From NCBI GenBank assembly GCA_023150615.1, contig JAKLKO010000008.1:101702-165701 (forward strand): DNA of 64,000 bases, read 5' to 3'. A program made the position numbers and the translations under genes. Shown in pieces: positions 1 to 9,292 of this stretch (the stretch's first letter is position 1; each line of letters starts with the position of its first letter). Source of the stretch: Phycisphaerae bacterium. Its GTDB lineage: Bacteria > Planctomycetota > Phycisphaerae > UBA1845 > UTPLA1. The notes under the pieces were generated by a model that saw only the letters and a program-made list of their open reading frames with translations, searched no databases and was not told the DNA's origin.

Positions 1-14
1 CGCGGCCGCCGTCG

Positions 15-689
15 TCAGTTCAGCAGGCAGGCGATGAAATTGGGGATGTCGCCGACGTCGATCATCCCGTCGGGCAACCCCTCGACGTCGCCGGAGCAGA
101 CGTCGCGCCAGTCCGCCCCGCCCAGCAGCAGGAAGTTGACGAAGATCTGCACGTCGTCCCCGTTGTCGAGGCCGTCGTGATTCAGGTCGCAGGCCAGCGG
201 GATGAGCGAGGACTCAACGGCCACGAACTGGCCCGGCACGACCACCGACATGTTGATCCAGCCGATGTTCTCGCCCCAGGCGAAACCGCGGAACCGGCCG
301 TCGCAGTCGATCCGCGCGGCGTCGCCCGACACGAGCGCACCGCCGGCGAAGTTGACCCAGCCGATGTTCTCGCCCCAGGCGTAGCCGGACAGTGCCCCGT
401 CGGGTGCGATGTTGACTCCGAAGTTGGTGTCATCGGTGTTCGCGTACGGTCCGGCGCCATTACCGACGTTGATCCAGCCGACGTTCTCGCACCAGATGTA
501 GCCGCGAAGGAAGAAGCCGCCGACGTTCACGCCGTCGGCCGCCGCGTTGGCGTCGCGCCAGTTCATCCAGCCGACGTTCTCGCCCCAGGAGAACTTGTTG
601 GGCACGACGTTGTCGATGTTCGATGCGCCCGCGGCCACGACGATCGCCGCCGCGAGCATCAGGAGCGTCCGACCGGTGATTCGATTCAT
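15..689 (-). CDS. Secreted WGEN-repeat protein with dockerin-like C-terminus
   Basis: Secreted protein of 224 residues, function unknown. Residues 1-22 form a signal peptide (basic start, then a hydrophobic Ala/Val run). The mature part holds four copies of a W-G-E-N-[VI]-G-W-x-N motif near residues 35-43, 66-74, 105-113 and 138-146; the second copy has Cys in place of Gly. Residues 167-224 contain two acidic loops (DLNHDGLDNGDD and DVEGLPDGMIDVGD) that resemble the paired calcium loops of dockerin-type ends on planctomycetal exported proteins. ATG 689 is chosen because the signal peptide starts there; the in-frame extension upstream is Arg/Ser/Thr-rich antisense of the next gene. It lies 22 bases behind the beta-helix gene on the same strand, so the two may be co-transcribed. 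The repeats probably build a repetitive beta fold. Confidence 0.8.
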   Translation of the reverse strand: MNRITGRTLLMLAAAIVVAAGASNIDNVVPNKFSWGENVGWMNWRDANAAADGVNVGGFFLRGYIWCENVGWINVGNGAGPYANTDDTNFGVNIAPDGALSGYAWGENIGWVNFAGGALVSGDAARIDCDGRFRGFAWGENIGWINMSVVVPGQFVAVESSLIPLACDLNHDGLDNGDDVQIFVNFLLLGGADWRDVCSGDVEGLPDGMIDVGDIPNFIACLLN

Positions 690-711
690 GGCTCTGCTCC
701 CCGCGCGACTC

Positions 712-2127
712 TCAGAAGTTGATATTGGCCCACGGACTCGTCGACGCCGAGGCCGGCCCGAACGGACCGGTGTCGTTCGCCGGGTCGATGAAGCCGTAGT
801 CGCTGCCGTTGCCCGACGCCGTGTTGCGAATGATGACGTTGCGCGCTCCTGGCGTGGGCGCCGCGACGCCGTAATCGTTAAACGAGACGTGGTTGTTGTC
901 GATCCGGTTCCGATCGCCCCAGGCGATGATTCCGGCCGCAAACCCGCCGCCGACGATCGTGCCGTTCCGCGTGCAGTGATTGTCCGCCACCGTGCAGAGC
1001 AGCGTGACGCGGATGCCATCGCCGAAGTTCTCCGACGCGCTGCACCCGCGGACCGTCGAATCGCTCAGAAACACGTCAATCCCCGCGTCGCTGTTAGAGC
1101 GCACCGTACAGTTCAAAACGTCGCCGCTGTTGATGAAGATGCCGCGGATCGAATTGAACGACGCGTTGCAATCGCTGACCAGCGCGTGATCAAACGTCTC
1201 GATGCCGTTGGCGAGATTGCCCGCCGCCGATACGCGCGAAACCAGGCAGTACGGGCCGGAATAGACCCCGTTGCCCGAATTAAAGTCCGCAACAGAATCC
1301 ATGAGGGCGCACCGCGCCGCCAGCTCGAATCCATGCGTGGCGTTGTCGCGTGAGGCGCAGCCCCGCAGCACGATGGCGGAACCACAATTGAATCCCGAAC
1401 CGGAATTCCCGTTCGCGATGCAGTCCTCGAGCGTGCAGTTGTCTTGGGTGCGGAAGCCGCCGAACCCGTTGAGCGACGCCCCGCACCCTTGAATCGTGCA
1501 ACGGCTGCGGACGAAAAACCCTTCAAACCCGTTCTCGCTCGCGGTGCAGTCGGCAACCGACCAGCCGTCCAGGACGCTCAGCCCCGTGCCGAGGTTCCGT
1601 CGCAGTTGCACGGCTTCCACGCGACCGTCCCACGCCGCGGTTCCGTCGATCCCGTCGCTGTTCCAACCCTCGATCACGCCGTTGCGGATCCGGATGTTGC
1701 GCCGGAACCCTCCGGCCGGCGGCGTAATGAAGATGCCTTTCGCGCCGAGACCCCCGCCCTGGAGCGTGAATCCGTTCAGATCGAGCGTGACACCGTCAGC
1801 GGCGATCTCGATCCCATTCGCACCCGGCGTCGCGATCAGTTCCCCCATCAGCACATACGACCCCGGAGATGAGATGACGATCGGAAAGGCCGCCGGCGGC
1901 TGCGTGTAGAGCCGCACCCGATCGGTCGGCTGGATCGGACCGGCCGGTGGCGTCAGCGGTCCGGCGTGTACCGCGGCAGCCAGCGCGCCGATGCAAACGA
2001 GCATCACTCCGATCGACGTGCGCGACACGGATGGGGCCCTTCTCTCCGCTCCCGAGACAACGCCGCGCGCCGCCAGACATGCCCGCGCGGCAGAACGAAC
2101 CCGGCCTGCGACCCGATATCGATGCAT
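712..2127 (-). CDS. Secreted right-handed parallel beta-helix protein (NosD-like)
   Basis: 471-residue exported protein. After a long basic N-terminus, a hydrophobic stretch around residues 38-56 (IGVMLVCIGALAAAVHAG) acts as signal sequence. The mature chain is a ladder of about 20-residue coils rich in N, G, C and S, of the type 'C-x-A-S-x-N-x-x-x-G-[FI]', typical of PbH1/NosD-like right-handed beta-helices that often bind or cleave polysaccharide. No catalytic set can be assigned. The opening segment (SPGSYVLMGELIATPGANGIEIAADGVTLDLNG, shown in parts) is a common planctomycetal lead-in to such helices. The ATG at 2127 has a strong Shine-Dalgarno GGAGGAG five bases upstream. It follows the MBL-fold gene after 131 bases in the same direction. 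Confidence 0.8.
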   Translation of the reverse strand: MHRYRVAGRVRSAARACLAARGVVSGAERRAPSVSRTSIGVMLVCIGALAAAVHAGPLTPPAGPIQPTDRVRLYTQPPAAFPIVISSPGSYVLMGELIATPGANGIEIAADGVTLDLNGFTLQGGGLGAKGIFITPPAGGFRRNIRIRNGVIEGWNSDGIDGTAAWDGRVEAVQLRRNLGTGLSVLDGWSVADCTASENGFEGFFVRSRCTIQGCGASLNGFGGFRTQDNCTLEDCIANGNSGSGFNCGSAIVLRGCASRDNATHGFELAARCALMDSVADFNSGNGVYSGPYCLVSRVSAAGNLANGIETFDHALVSDCNASFNSIRGIFINSGDVLNCTVRSNSDAGIDVFLSDSTVRGCSASENFGDGIRVTLLCTVADNHCTRNGTIVGGGFAAGIIAWGDRNRIDNNHVSFNDYGVAAPTPGARNVIIRNTASGNGSDYGFIDPANDTGPFGPASASTSPWANINF

Positions 2128-2258
2128 GATACTCCTCCAGAACCCGCCGGATCAAGCGTAACGTGTTATCGCGCCGAGAATTCGAGCATCCACGCGGTTA
2201 CGGAGATTCACCTACGCTCGCTGAATAAACCAGGACCGCTTCGGACGCCGCAGGTTTG

Positions 2259-2906
2259 TCACTGAAGGAAGGGATTGAACCGCCGTTCGCGCCCGATCGT
2301 AGTGGCGGGGCCGTGCCCGGAATAGACGATCGTCTCGTCCGGCAGCGACAGCAGGTGTTCGCGGATGTTCCGCAGAAACCGGTCGTGGTTTGAGCCTGGA
2401 AAGTCCGTGCGCCCGATGCTGCCCTCAAACAGCGCATCGCCGACGATCGCCACGCCCGCCTCGCGGCAGTACAGCGCGCGGCCGGCCGGCGAATGTCCCG
2501 CCACGTCGAGGATCGTCCACGACGTGTCGCCGAGCTGCACCGGTCCCGGCGGCTCCAGCGCGCGAACCTCCTTCGGCGAGCAGCGGACCGCCATACCCCC
2601 GAGCATCGACAAGTTTCGCGCGGGATCGCCCAGCATCGCACGCTCTCCGTCGGAGACGTACGCCGGCAAGTCCGGCCATCGCGCAAGGACTTCATCGACG
2701 CCGGCGATGTGATCGGCGTGCGCGTGCGTCAGGACGATCGCCGCCGGCGAAAGTCCGCGCCGATCGATGTGTTCGATGATCTGCGCGGCAGACGGCGGAA
2801 GTCCGGGATCGACGACCCAGCACGGACCGCGCGCGCCAACGTCGACAACGTACGCATTCTCGCCGAACACAGGCTCGGTGAAGCACTCGATGTGGATCGC
2901 GCTCAT
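2259..2906 (-). CDS. Metallo-beta-lactamase-fold hydrolase (glyoxalase II-like)
   Basis: 215-residue cytoplasmic hydrolase of the MBL superfamily, closest in look to hydroxyacylglutathione hydrolase (glyoxalase II)-like proteins that hydrolyse thioesters. The metal-binding motif T-H-A-H-A-D-H-I lies near residues 60-67, followed by G-H-S-P-A-G near 138, an Asp in G-D-A-L-F-E-G-S-I-G-R-T-D near 157, and a late G-H-G-P-A near 199. These supply the usual His/Asp ligands for two metals. Length fits the short bacterial members. There is no signal peptide. It starts 12 bases after the stop of the 1521-residue propeller gene, so they are probably co-transcribed. The exact substrate cannot be told; persulfide dioxygenase is a less likely alternative. 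Confidence 0.85.
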   Translation of the reverse strand: MSAIHIECFTEPVFGENAYVVDVGARGPCWVVDPGLPPSAAQIIEHIDRRGLSPAAIVLTHAHADHIAGVDEVLARWPDLPAYVSDGERAMLGDPARNLSMLGGMAVRCSPKEVRALEPPGPVQLGDTSWTILDVAGHSPAGRALYCREAGVAIVGDALFEGSIGRTDFPGSNHDRFLRNIREHLLSLPDETIVYSGHGPATTIGRERRFNPFLQ

Positions 2907-2918
2907 GAGTCCGGCAAG

Positions 2919-5900
2919 TTACCGCGCGGGCTGCGACGTCGCGCGCCACGGCGACGTCGCCGGCGCGCCCGACATCGAGTCCGCGCTCGATGCCGCGCGA
3001 TCAACGTAGCCGATGAGCGTCTGGCCGTCGAGCACCAGAACCGCGCCGTCGGCCGCGACGATGTCGCGCAACCGTTCGAAGCGACCGAGCAATAATTCCG
3101 GCGGCGCGGCGGACGCCGCCGTCGCCCCCACGAGCGACCAGCGCCCGGCGATCAGCTCGCGTGCGCCGTCGGGATCGTGCGGCGGCCGCGATCCGAAGGC
3201 CAGAAGCGAATCAGCCAGCACGAAGCAGGTCTCCGGATCGGCCTGTGGCAGCAATGCGTCGTCGCCGCTCCGCTCGGCGAGCGTTCGGCCATCGGCGGCA
3301 TCGAGCGCGACGGCGCGTCGCCGCGCGAAGACGTACACCACGCCGTCGGCGAGCATCACGCGCAGGTTTCCGCCCTCCGGCACGGCGAACGGCTCGGTCT
3401 GCCACGCCGGTCGCCCGTCGTCGAGCCGGTATGCGATGACGCGGCCGGTCTCGGTCGCCGCGTACAGTCCGTCCGGTCCGAGCTGGATCGACGCCGTCAC
3501 GTGACGATCGCCGCACGTGCCTCGCCAGCACTCGCGGCCGGTCTCGACGTCAAACGCGCAGACCGTCCGCGCGTTGGCGGCCAGCAGCCGGCCGTCGGGC
3601 GCGAAGAGAAGCGTCTGGATCGCCCGGTCGTCGTCGATCTTGAAGATGCGGCGGCGCGAGCCGTCTTTCGCCGAGCGCACGACGACGTGATTCGAGCGGC
3701 CCTGCCGGAACGAGTACGCGACCAGCGCCTCGGTCGCGACGAGATGTTCCGCGCCGCGCGGCTTGGTCTCGACGCGCCATCGAATCTGGCCCGTCTCCAG
3801 ATCGGCGCAGATCAACTCTCCGCGGTCCAGCGCGCTGAACAGCCGACCGCCCGCGATGGCATGCTCCTCCCACGTCGCGATCCACTCCGGATCGACGCCC
3901 GGCGCATCGGCCTCGGCCGGGTAGTTTCCGATCGTCCACGCAACGCGACCCGATGACCGATCCACGCCGAAGATCTGATAGCGCGTCGCGAAGATGATCC
4001 GCTCACCGTGCAGACCGAGGAAGCTCGGGAGCATTCGACATTCGATGCCCCGCGGCCAGACGGGAATGCCCGTCCGGACGTCGCACGCATCGACGGCCTG
4101 ATTCGCATACAGTAGAACCATGCCCAGACCGCGCGGCACGACCCGCTGCCCGGCCGGACAGAGCAGCGACGGGGGCTCGTCGAAACTCCGGCGATACGCC
4201 GGCCGCAGCAGCGCGCCGATCTCCGGCCGATCGGATGGCACGTGTCGCGGACCGAGCCGCCGCGCGCGATACTCGGCCAGCGAGAGCGACTGTCCCTCGA
4301 AAGACACACTGGCGCCCGGAAACTCCCGGATCGCGCGCTCCATCCAGTCCGCCGCCGCATCGGCCTGTCCGGCTCGGGCAAGACAATCCACGAGCATGCG
4401 AATGGTCGCGAGGCGATCGACCGTCGAGCGGAACTCCAGCGCTGCGCGCAGCGCCGCCGCCGCCCCCGCATGGTCGCCGCGCGCCGAAAGCACGTCCGCC
4501 CGAAGCCCCAGCGCCCGCGGCGCCGCTGGCGAATTCGGAAACGACTCGGCGACCCGCCCGAGGGCGTCGGCGTCATTCGACTCCGCCGCCGCGGCCAGGC
4601 GCGCCTCCGCCAGGCGCTGCACGCGCTCATAGACGCCGGGACCGCGCTCCGTGGTCAATCGCTCGATCCGCTCGCGCGCCACGTCGCCCGCGATGCGCGA
4701 CGCAGGCTCGGTCGAATCGTCCGCCGCCGCTTCGGGCGACATGGACTCGCCGCCCGGCTCCACCGTGATCGCCTGCCGCCGCAGGCTCGGATCGAGCAGG
4801 ACCTGTTGCAACGTATCGACGGCCTGCGCCGAATCGCCGCGTCGAACGAGCGCCTCGGCCAGAAGCAGCCGGAACTCGACCTGGTCTTGCGCCTCGAGCG
4901 AGATCTGCCCCGCGTCGCGCACGACCGCGACCGTCTGGTCGAGGATCTGACCCATCGGCCGACCCTCGCGATACCGCAGGTCGCGCATCAGCGACCGCGC
5001 GAGGCGGAGCCCGGTCTCAAACAGCGGCCGACGAAGCAACTCATCGCGGATGCCGGCCAGTCCGCCGGCGCGCTCGACCGCCAGCCGCCAAGCGGCCACG
5101 CCGCGTTCGTAGTCGCGCGCGTCGATGGCGCGCTCCGCCAGGACGCGCGGCGCGTTCGCATCCCCCGGCGCTGCGGCGATCGCGCGATCCAGGCGCGCGA
5201 ACGCGTCGGCCTTCGAGACAATCCCGCGCACGGACAGCGGCGATGCGACGATGATCTGCGCTTCGGTCCAGTCCGGCGGCTGCTCTTCGTTCGTCGGCGC
5301 GACCGGCGGTGGCGCCGCCCGATCGACCGCCGCGGCATTCCGACTCGGCGGCACGAGCAGCAGGTTTCCCGCATCGGCGATGCCCCAGCGCAGCGCGTCC
5401 ACCGGCCCACCGTCGAGTGGATATCGCAGCAGCGCCTTCGACGTCGGGACGAACAGCGCCGTTGACGCGAGCGCGGCACGCCCGAACAGCTCACCCTCGG
5501 AAATCGGCCGCTTCCACGCGAGCTTTCCCGCCGCCAGATCGAGGCAGGCGACCTGCGTGCCGGCAAGATAGAGCCGGTCGTTGTGCACGCCGACCATCGT
5601 CTCCGCGCCGCCAAGCTCGCTCAGCTTCCACGATGCCACGAGGTCGCCGTTGTGCTGATCGAGCATCATCACCTCATCCGCGTCGAGCGGCGCGACGATA
5701 ACGCGGTCCCGCCAGATCACCGGCGGCGCGGCATGCCAGCTCCGGATGTGACGGCCGCTGCGCGTCGGCCAGGCCGTCGCGCCGGGATCGATCGCCGGCG
5801 CATAGACGCGCAGCCAGCGGACGATCCCCTGCGCTGCGCCGACGGCCGCGACCGTCCCGAGGTTCGATTGCACGAACACGGTGTCGCCGTCGGCGCCGAG

Positions 5901-7484
5901 ATGCGACTGCGTCGCGCGATGATAGCCGTAACCGCCCGTCGGCGCTTCGCCGACGTGCGTCGTCCACAGCGTGCGCCCGCTTGCCGGATCGAACGCCACC
6001 AGGAAGCACGCTTCGAAGCCGAACGGCTTGCGCCGCCGGGCGACGGCGATGAGCCGGTCGTCGACGAGGATCGGCGCGCCGTCGAGCCGTACCTCGGTAA
6101 ACGCGTGCCGCAGCGCCTCGAGGTCATTCTGCCATCGACGCCGACCTGCCCGCGCATCGAGGCACACGAGCGACGAGGTCCGTACCGGCGAATCGGCCGC
6201 GCCGAAGCGGTCCGGCGGTGCACGGTCGAGATGCACCAGCACGCATCCTTCGACGGCCGACGTCGTGAACGTCGGCGGCGGCTCATCCTCGGTCACCCAT
6301 TCGGCATTCGCGTCGGCCTCGCCCGCCAGCTCCACGCGCCATCGCACCTTCGCCGAAAGCCCCGGCTCGATCGCCCAGACGCTGCGGTGATCGTGGAGCA
6401 CGATGCACCCGTCCGCGAGGACCGGCTCGAACGCCAGCAGTCGGCCGCCCTGGATCGCGCGACGCGTCGAGTCGCGGCGGATCCAGCCCGTCGGCGAGGT
6501 CATCTCGTGGTCGAAAAGCGTCGTGCGGCCGAAGCCATCGAACTCCCAGAGCACCGCTTCCGGGCGCACGTCGAGCGGAACCGGCATCGTGCGGATCGAC
6601 TCGCGTCGCGAGCGCGCCGGCGGCCGATGGTCCGCGCGACCGAACACGTCGATCGCCCCGCGCAGCAGTTCGTCGATCGCGACCTCGCGCCCCGCCCAGT
6701 TCGCGCGCGGCCCGGCGCGACCAGCGTCCGCACTGCCGCGCCCTCGGTCGAGCGCCACGCCCAGCTCCCGCGCAACGCGTTCGATCTCAGCACGATCGCC
6801 CTCCGCCAGACAGGCGATCGCCCGCAGCGCCGACCAGAGCTCGCGCCGCGCGGTGCGCTGCGGGTGCGATTCGAGCAGCCGCGTCATCCATTGGCGGACG
6901 ACGGCGAACTCGGCGCGCTCAAACGCGATCTGCGCCGCCGCCTCGACCGCGTCGGCCGCCTGCGGACTCGGGTAGTACGATTCTGCCACACGGAGCAGTT
7001 CCTCGACACTTCCCCGCGACCGCGCGGCCTGCAACCGAGCGTTCAACTCCGCGCCGATCCGTCGCGCGTAAACAGCGCGACCCTCCGCCGGCCAGCCCGC
7101 GATCCGCTCGAGCACCTCGCGCCGCACGCTGACGTAGCGCTGCCCATCCCGGCGGCAGACGCGGTCGCCCGACGCATCGCACAGCCGCGTCGCCAGCGAC
7201 ACGGCGTCGGACCATTCACCGCGCGCCGCGAAGCCCTCGAAGCGACGCAACGCATCGGAGTCATCAAACGCCTCGTTGACGTAGGTCGAGTCCCCGCGCT
7301 CGTCGCGCTCGACTGCCGGCTCGTCCGAGCCGCCGGACGCAGGACGAGACTGCCCGGACGCGAATCCGGCCACCAGCGCGATGGCGAACGGCGCGGCGAT
7401 CCGTCCGCGACGCGCACTGCCCGGCCGCGGGCATCGCATTCTCCGGCGAAGCCCCATCAACAACCTGATCCTCCATTCAAGCAT
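2919..7484 (-). CDS. Giant exported PQQ-type beta-propeller and TPR protein
   Basis: 1521-residue exported protein with two beta-propeller regions separated by helical repeats. A hydrophobic stretch (APFAIALVAGFASGQ) near residues 31-45 is the signal peptide; starts further downstream in the first 20 codons are possible. Residues about 60-280 are helical and TPR-like. Residues about 300-730 and 1130-1500 contain PQQ/WD-like blades with 'W-x-x-[DE]-L-x-x-G-x-x-x-x-W' and 'G-x-[LV]-[IVL]-A-x-[DN]-x-x-T-G-x-x-x-W' patterns (for example CLDLAAGKLAWKR and CADLETGQIRWR). The Ala/Arg-rich stretch between is again TPR-like. Such outer-membrane or periplasmic propellers are frequent in planctomycetes and usually act as scaffolds; no PQQ-dehydrogenase catalytic residues are evident. 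Function unknown. Confidence 0.8.
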   Translation of the reverse strand: MLEWRIRLLMGLRRRMRCPRPGSARRGRIAAPFAIALVAGFASGQSRPASGGSDEPAVERDERGDSTYVNEAFDDSDALRRFEGFAARGEWSDAVSLATRLCDASGDRVCRRDGQRYVSVRREVLERIAGWPAEGRAVYARRIGAELNARLQAARSRGSVEELLRVAESYYPSPQAADAVEAAAQIAFERAEFAVVRQWMTRLLESHPQRTARRELWSALRAIACLAEGDRAEIERVARELGVALDRGRGSADAGRAGPRANWAGREVAIDELLRGAIDVFGRADHRPPARSRRESIRTMPVPLDVRPEAVLWEFDGFGRTTLFDHEMTSPTGWIRRDSTRRAIQGGRLLAFEPVLADGCIVLHDHRSVWAIEPGLSAKVRWRVELAGEADANAEWVTEDEPPPTFTTSAVEGCVLVHLDRAPPDRFGAADSPVRTSSLVCLDARAGRRRWQNDLEALRHAFTEVRLDGAPILVDDRLIAVARRRKPFGFEACFLVAFDPASGRTLWTTHVGEAPTGGYGYHRATQSHLGADGDTVFVQSNLGTVAAVGAAQGIVRWLRVYAPAIDPGATAWPTRSGRHIRSWHAAPPVIWRDRVIVAPLDADEVMMLDQHNGDLVASWKLSELGGAETMVGVHNDRLYLAGTQVACLDLAAGKLAWKRPISEGELFGRAALASTALFVPTSKALLRYPLDGGPVDALRWGIADAGNLLLVPPSRNAAAVDRAAPPPVAPTNEEQPPDWTEAQIIVASPLSVRGIVSKADAFARLDRAIAAAPGDANAPRVLAERAIDARDYERGVAAWRLAVERAGGLAGIRDELLRRPLFETGLRLARSLMRDLRYREGRPMGQILDQTVAVVRDAGQISLEAQDQVEFRLLLAEALVRRGDSAQAVDTLQQVLLDPSLRRQAITVEPGGESMSPEAAADDSTEPASRIAGDVARERIERLTTERGPGVYERVQRLAEARLAAAAESNDADALGRVAESFPNSPAAPRALGLRADVLSARGDHAGAAAALRAALEFRSTVDRLATIRMLVDCLARAGQADAAADWMERAIREFPGASVSFEGQSLSLAEYRARRLGPRHVPSDRPEIGALLRPAYRRSFDEPPSLLCPAGQRVVPRGLGMVLLYANQAVDACDVRTGIPVWPRGIECRMLPSFLGLHGERIIFATRYQIFGVDRSSGRVAWTIGNYPAEADAPGVDPEWIATWEEHAIAGGRLFSALDRGELICADLETGQIRWRVETKPRGAEHLVATEALVAYSFRQGRSNHVVVRSAKDGSRRRIFKIDDDRAIQTLLFAPDGRLLAANARTVCAFDVETGRECWRGTCGDRHVTASIQLGPDGLYAATETGRVIAYRLDDGRPAWQTEPFAVPEGGNLRVMLADGVVYVFARRRAVALDAADGRTLAERSGDDALLPQADPETCFVLADSLLAFGSRPPHDPDGARELIAGRWSLVGATAASAAPPELLLGRFERLRDIVAADGAVLVLDGQTLIGYVDRAASSADSMSGAPATSPWRATSQPAR

Positions 7485-7532
7485 AGCCGCCCCGATGGAC
7501 GCTTTCGTCGCCCGGCCTCAGACGGTCGATCG

Positions 7533-9143
7533 CTAATTCAGGCGGATCCGCACCTCGCCCTCGGTGCGACCGGCCGGTTCGGGGCCTGATCGATCCATCG
7601 GCAGGATAACGGTGAAGACCGAACCCTGACCGACCTCGCTCGTGGCCGAGATCGTCCCCCCAAGCAGTTGCACCAGCTCGCGCGTGATCGCCAGACCCAG
7701 CCCCGTGCCGCTGTGCTCGCGCGTCATCGAGCTGTCGAGCTGAACGAAGGTCTCGAAGATGTGCTCCAGCTTCTCCGGCGGTATCCCGATCCCGGTGTCG
7801 GTCACCGTCAGCTTGACACGGTCCGGCTCGGCACGGCCGATCCGCAACTCCACGCGACCACCCGACTCCGTGAACTTGATAGCGTTCGACAGCAGGTTGT
7901 ACAGCACCTGCTGCAGGCGGCCGCCGTCGGTCCGAATCGTGCCGATCTCCGGCGAGACGTCCGTCGCAAGCGTCAGGCCCTTCTTGACCGCCAGCGGTTG
8001 CATGAAGTCGAGCAGCGACTCGGCCATCTCCGGCAGGTTGACCGGCAGGATGTGCAACTCCAGCTTGCCCGCCTCGATCTTCGCCAAATCGAGCAGGTCG
8101 TTGATGATCGCCAGCAGCAGACGGCCGCTGGAGAGGATGTTCTCCGCCCAGCGCAACGGCCGGCCGCCCTCCTTCAGCTCGTGCTCGCGCAGCAGTTCAG
8201 CGAACCCGATGATCGACGTCAGCGGCGTGCGAAGCTCGTGGCTGACGTTGGCGAGGAAGTGGTTCTTCATCTTGTCCGCCTCGAACAGCCGAACGTTTAG
8301 TTCGGCCAACTCGCCGAGGCGCGTATCGAGGCTGCGGTTGATCGTCTCCAGCTCCTGCCGCGAGTTCTCCAGGTGCGCCAGCATGGCGTTGAAGGCCCGC
8401 GCCAAATCTTCAAACTCGTCGCCCGTGGCAATCTGACTGCGAATGTCGTGATTGCCCGCCGAGACCTGCTCCGCCACAACGCGCAACTCGCGGACCGGCC
8501 GCAGGATGAGCTTGTCGGTGATCAGGTAGAAGACCAGCACCGCCAGCACGCCCGCCAAGGCGCCGGCCATCACGCCGATCCCCAGATTCGTCAATTGTTC
8601 GAACCGCGCCTGCCGCGGAACGTAGTCAACAGAGACGACGCCCAGCAGCGTTCCCTGAGGAACGCGTTCTCCGGAGGAGCGGATCGCGAGCACATATCGG
8701 TAACGCGGACGCCCGTCGGGCGTGCGGTCGATCCGCGGCGGGGCCTCCCGCAGGCCCGGACGGACCGCAAGGAGCTGGATGGAGTGGCGGAGGAAGTTGT
8801 CCCCGGCAACCGGAGCCGGCAGGACGGTGGAATCGTACGGTATCAACCGGGGCGGTGGGCTGTCATAGCCCAGCGCGGCGGCGTCCATGCCCCATGCGCG
8901 GTCGACCACCCGCTGCTTGGCCGACCAGTCCCCGCTGCTCTGCAAATCCCCCATCTGCGCCGCCAGGGCCGCCATTTGCGCAGCCGTGCGCAGATTCGCC
9001 TCGTGCACCAGGTCCCGCATCCGCAACCAGGGGATGAAAAGTGCCGATGCAAGAATAAGCAGGACCGCCAGTCCGAACAGCAGCCGGCACTTGGCCGCCA
9101 GCGACACGGCGGAGAGCGAGATGCGCGGGATGCGAAGACGCAT
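7533..9143 (-). CDS. HAMP-domain sensor histidine kinase
   Basis: 536-residue membrane sensor kinase. TM1 spans about residues 18-40, an extracytoplasmic sensor of about 145 residues follows, and TM2 lies at about 188-208. A HAMP linker (about 210-262) and a short coiled coil lead to the HisKA box with H302 in N-V-S-H-E-L-R-T-P-L-T. The N box (NLLSNAIKF), G1 (DTGIGIP) and G2 (GTGLGLAI) of the HATPase domain are intact. It should autophosphorylate on H302 and pass phosphate to a response regulator. No regulator gene is adjacent, so it is an orphan here. ATG 9143 is chosen because it directly precedes TM1; an in-frame ATG at 9257 would add 38 unconserved-looking residues and run over the divergent promoter. 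Confidence 0.9.
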   Translation of the reverse strand: MRLRIPRISLSAVSLAAKCRLLFGLAVLLILASALFIPWLRMRDLVHEANLRTAAQMAALAAQMGDLQSSGDWSAKQRVVDRAWGMDAAALGYDSPPPRLIPYDSTVLPAPVAGDNFLRHSIQLLAVRPGLREAPPRIDRTPDGRPRYRYVLAIRSSGERVPQGTLLGVVSVDYVPRQARFEQLTNLGIGVMAGALAGVLAVLVFYLITDKLILRPVRELRVVAEQVSAGNHDIRSQIATGDEFEDLARAFNAMLAHLENSRQELETINRSLDTRLGELAELNVRLFEADKMKNHFLANVSHELRTPLTSIIGFAELLREHELKEGGRPLRWAENILSSGRLLLAIINDLLDLAKIEAGKLELHILPVNLPEMAESLLDFMQPLAVKKGLTLATDVSPEIGTIRTDGGRLQQVLYNLLSNAIKFTESGGRVELRIGRAEPDRVKLTVTDTGIGIPPEKLEHIFETFVQLDSSMTREHSGTGLGLAITRELVQLLGGTISATSEVGQGSVFTVILPMDRSGPEPAGRTEGEVRIRLN

Positions 9144-9228
9144 GAAACGCCCGCATTCTGCCGGGTTCGCGCCCCGCGGCGGAACCCGTCGAATCCAGGT
9201 TCGGCGATGACATCGGCACGCCGCGCTG

Positions 9229-9257
9229 TTGACGCTCGACGCCGCGGCCGATATCAT
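9229..9257 (+). promoter_or_regulatory. Sigma70-type promoter for the 9293 gene
   Basis: TTGACG (9229-9234) and TATCAT (9252-9257) are separated by exactly 17 bases, a near-consensus housekeeping promoter. Predicted transcription start is near 9264, about 29 bases before the ATG at 9293, whose Shine-Dalgarno GGAG sits at 9281-9284. The -10 end overlaps the palindrome annotated next. Confidence 0.75.
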
Positions 9258-9267
9258 AACATGTTAT
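9256..9267. promoter_or_regulatory. Perfect 12-base palindrome over the -10/start region, possible operator
   Basis: ATAACATGTTAT is its own reverse complement. It begins inside the -10 hexamer and extends over the expected transcription start, a typical place for a repressor dimer to block RNA polymerase. That it is an operator is inference; no regulator gene lies beside it. Confidence 0.4.
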
Positions 9268-9292
9268 CTTCTTGGAACTTGGAGAACTAGTC

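Noticed and set aside
255..590. Regularly spaced repeats (CCGATGTTCTCGCCCCA and variants), at first CRISPR-like
   Set aside because: They encode the WGEN motifs of the secreted protein in frame; spacing is that of protein repeats and the spacers are coding.
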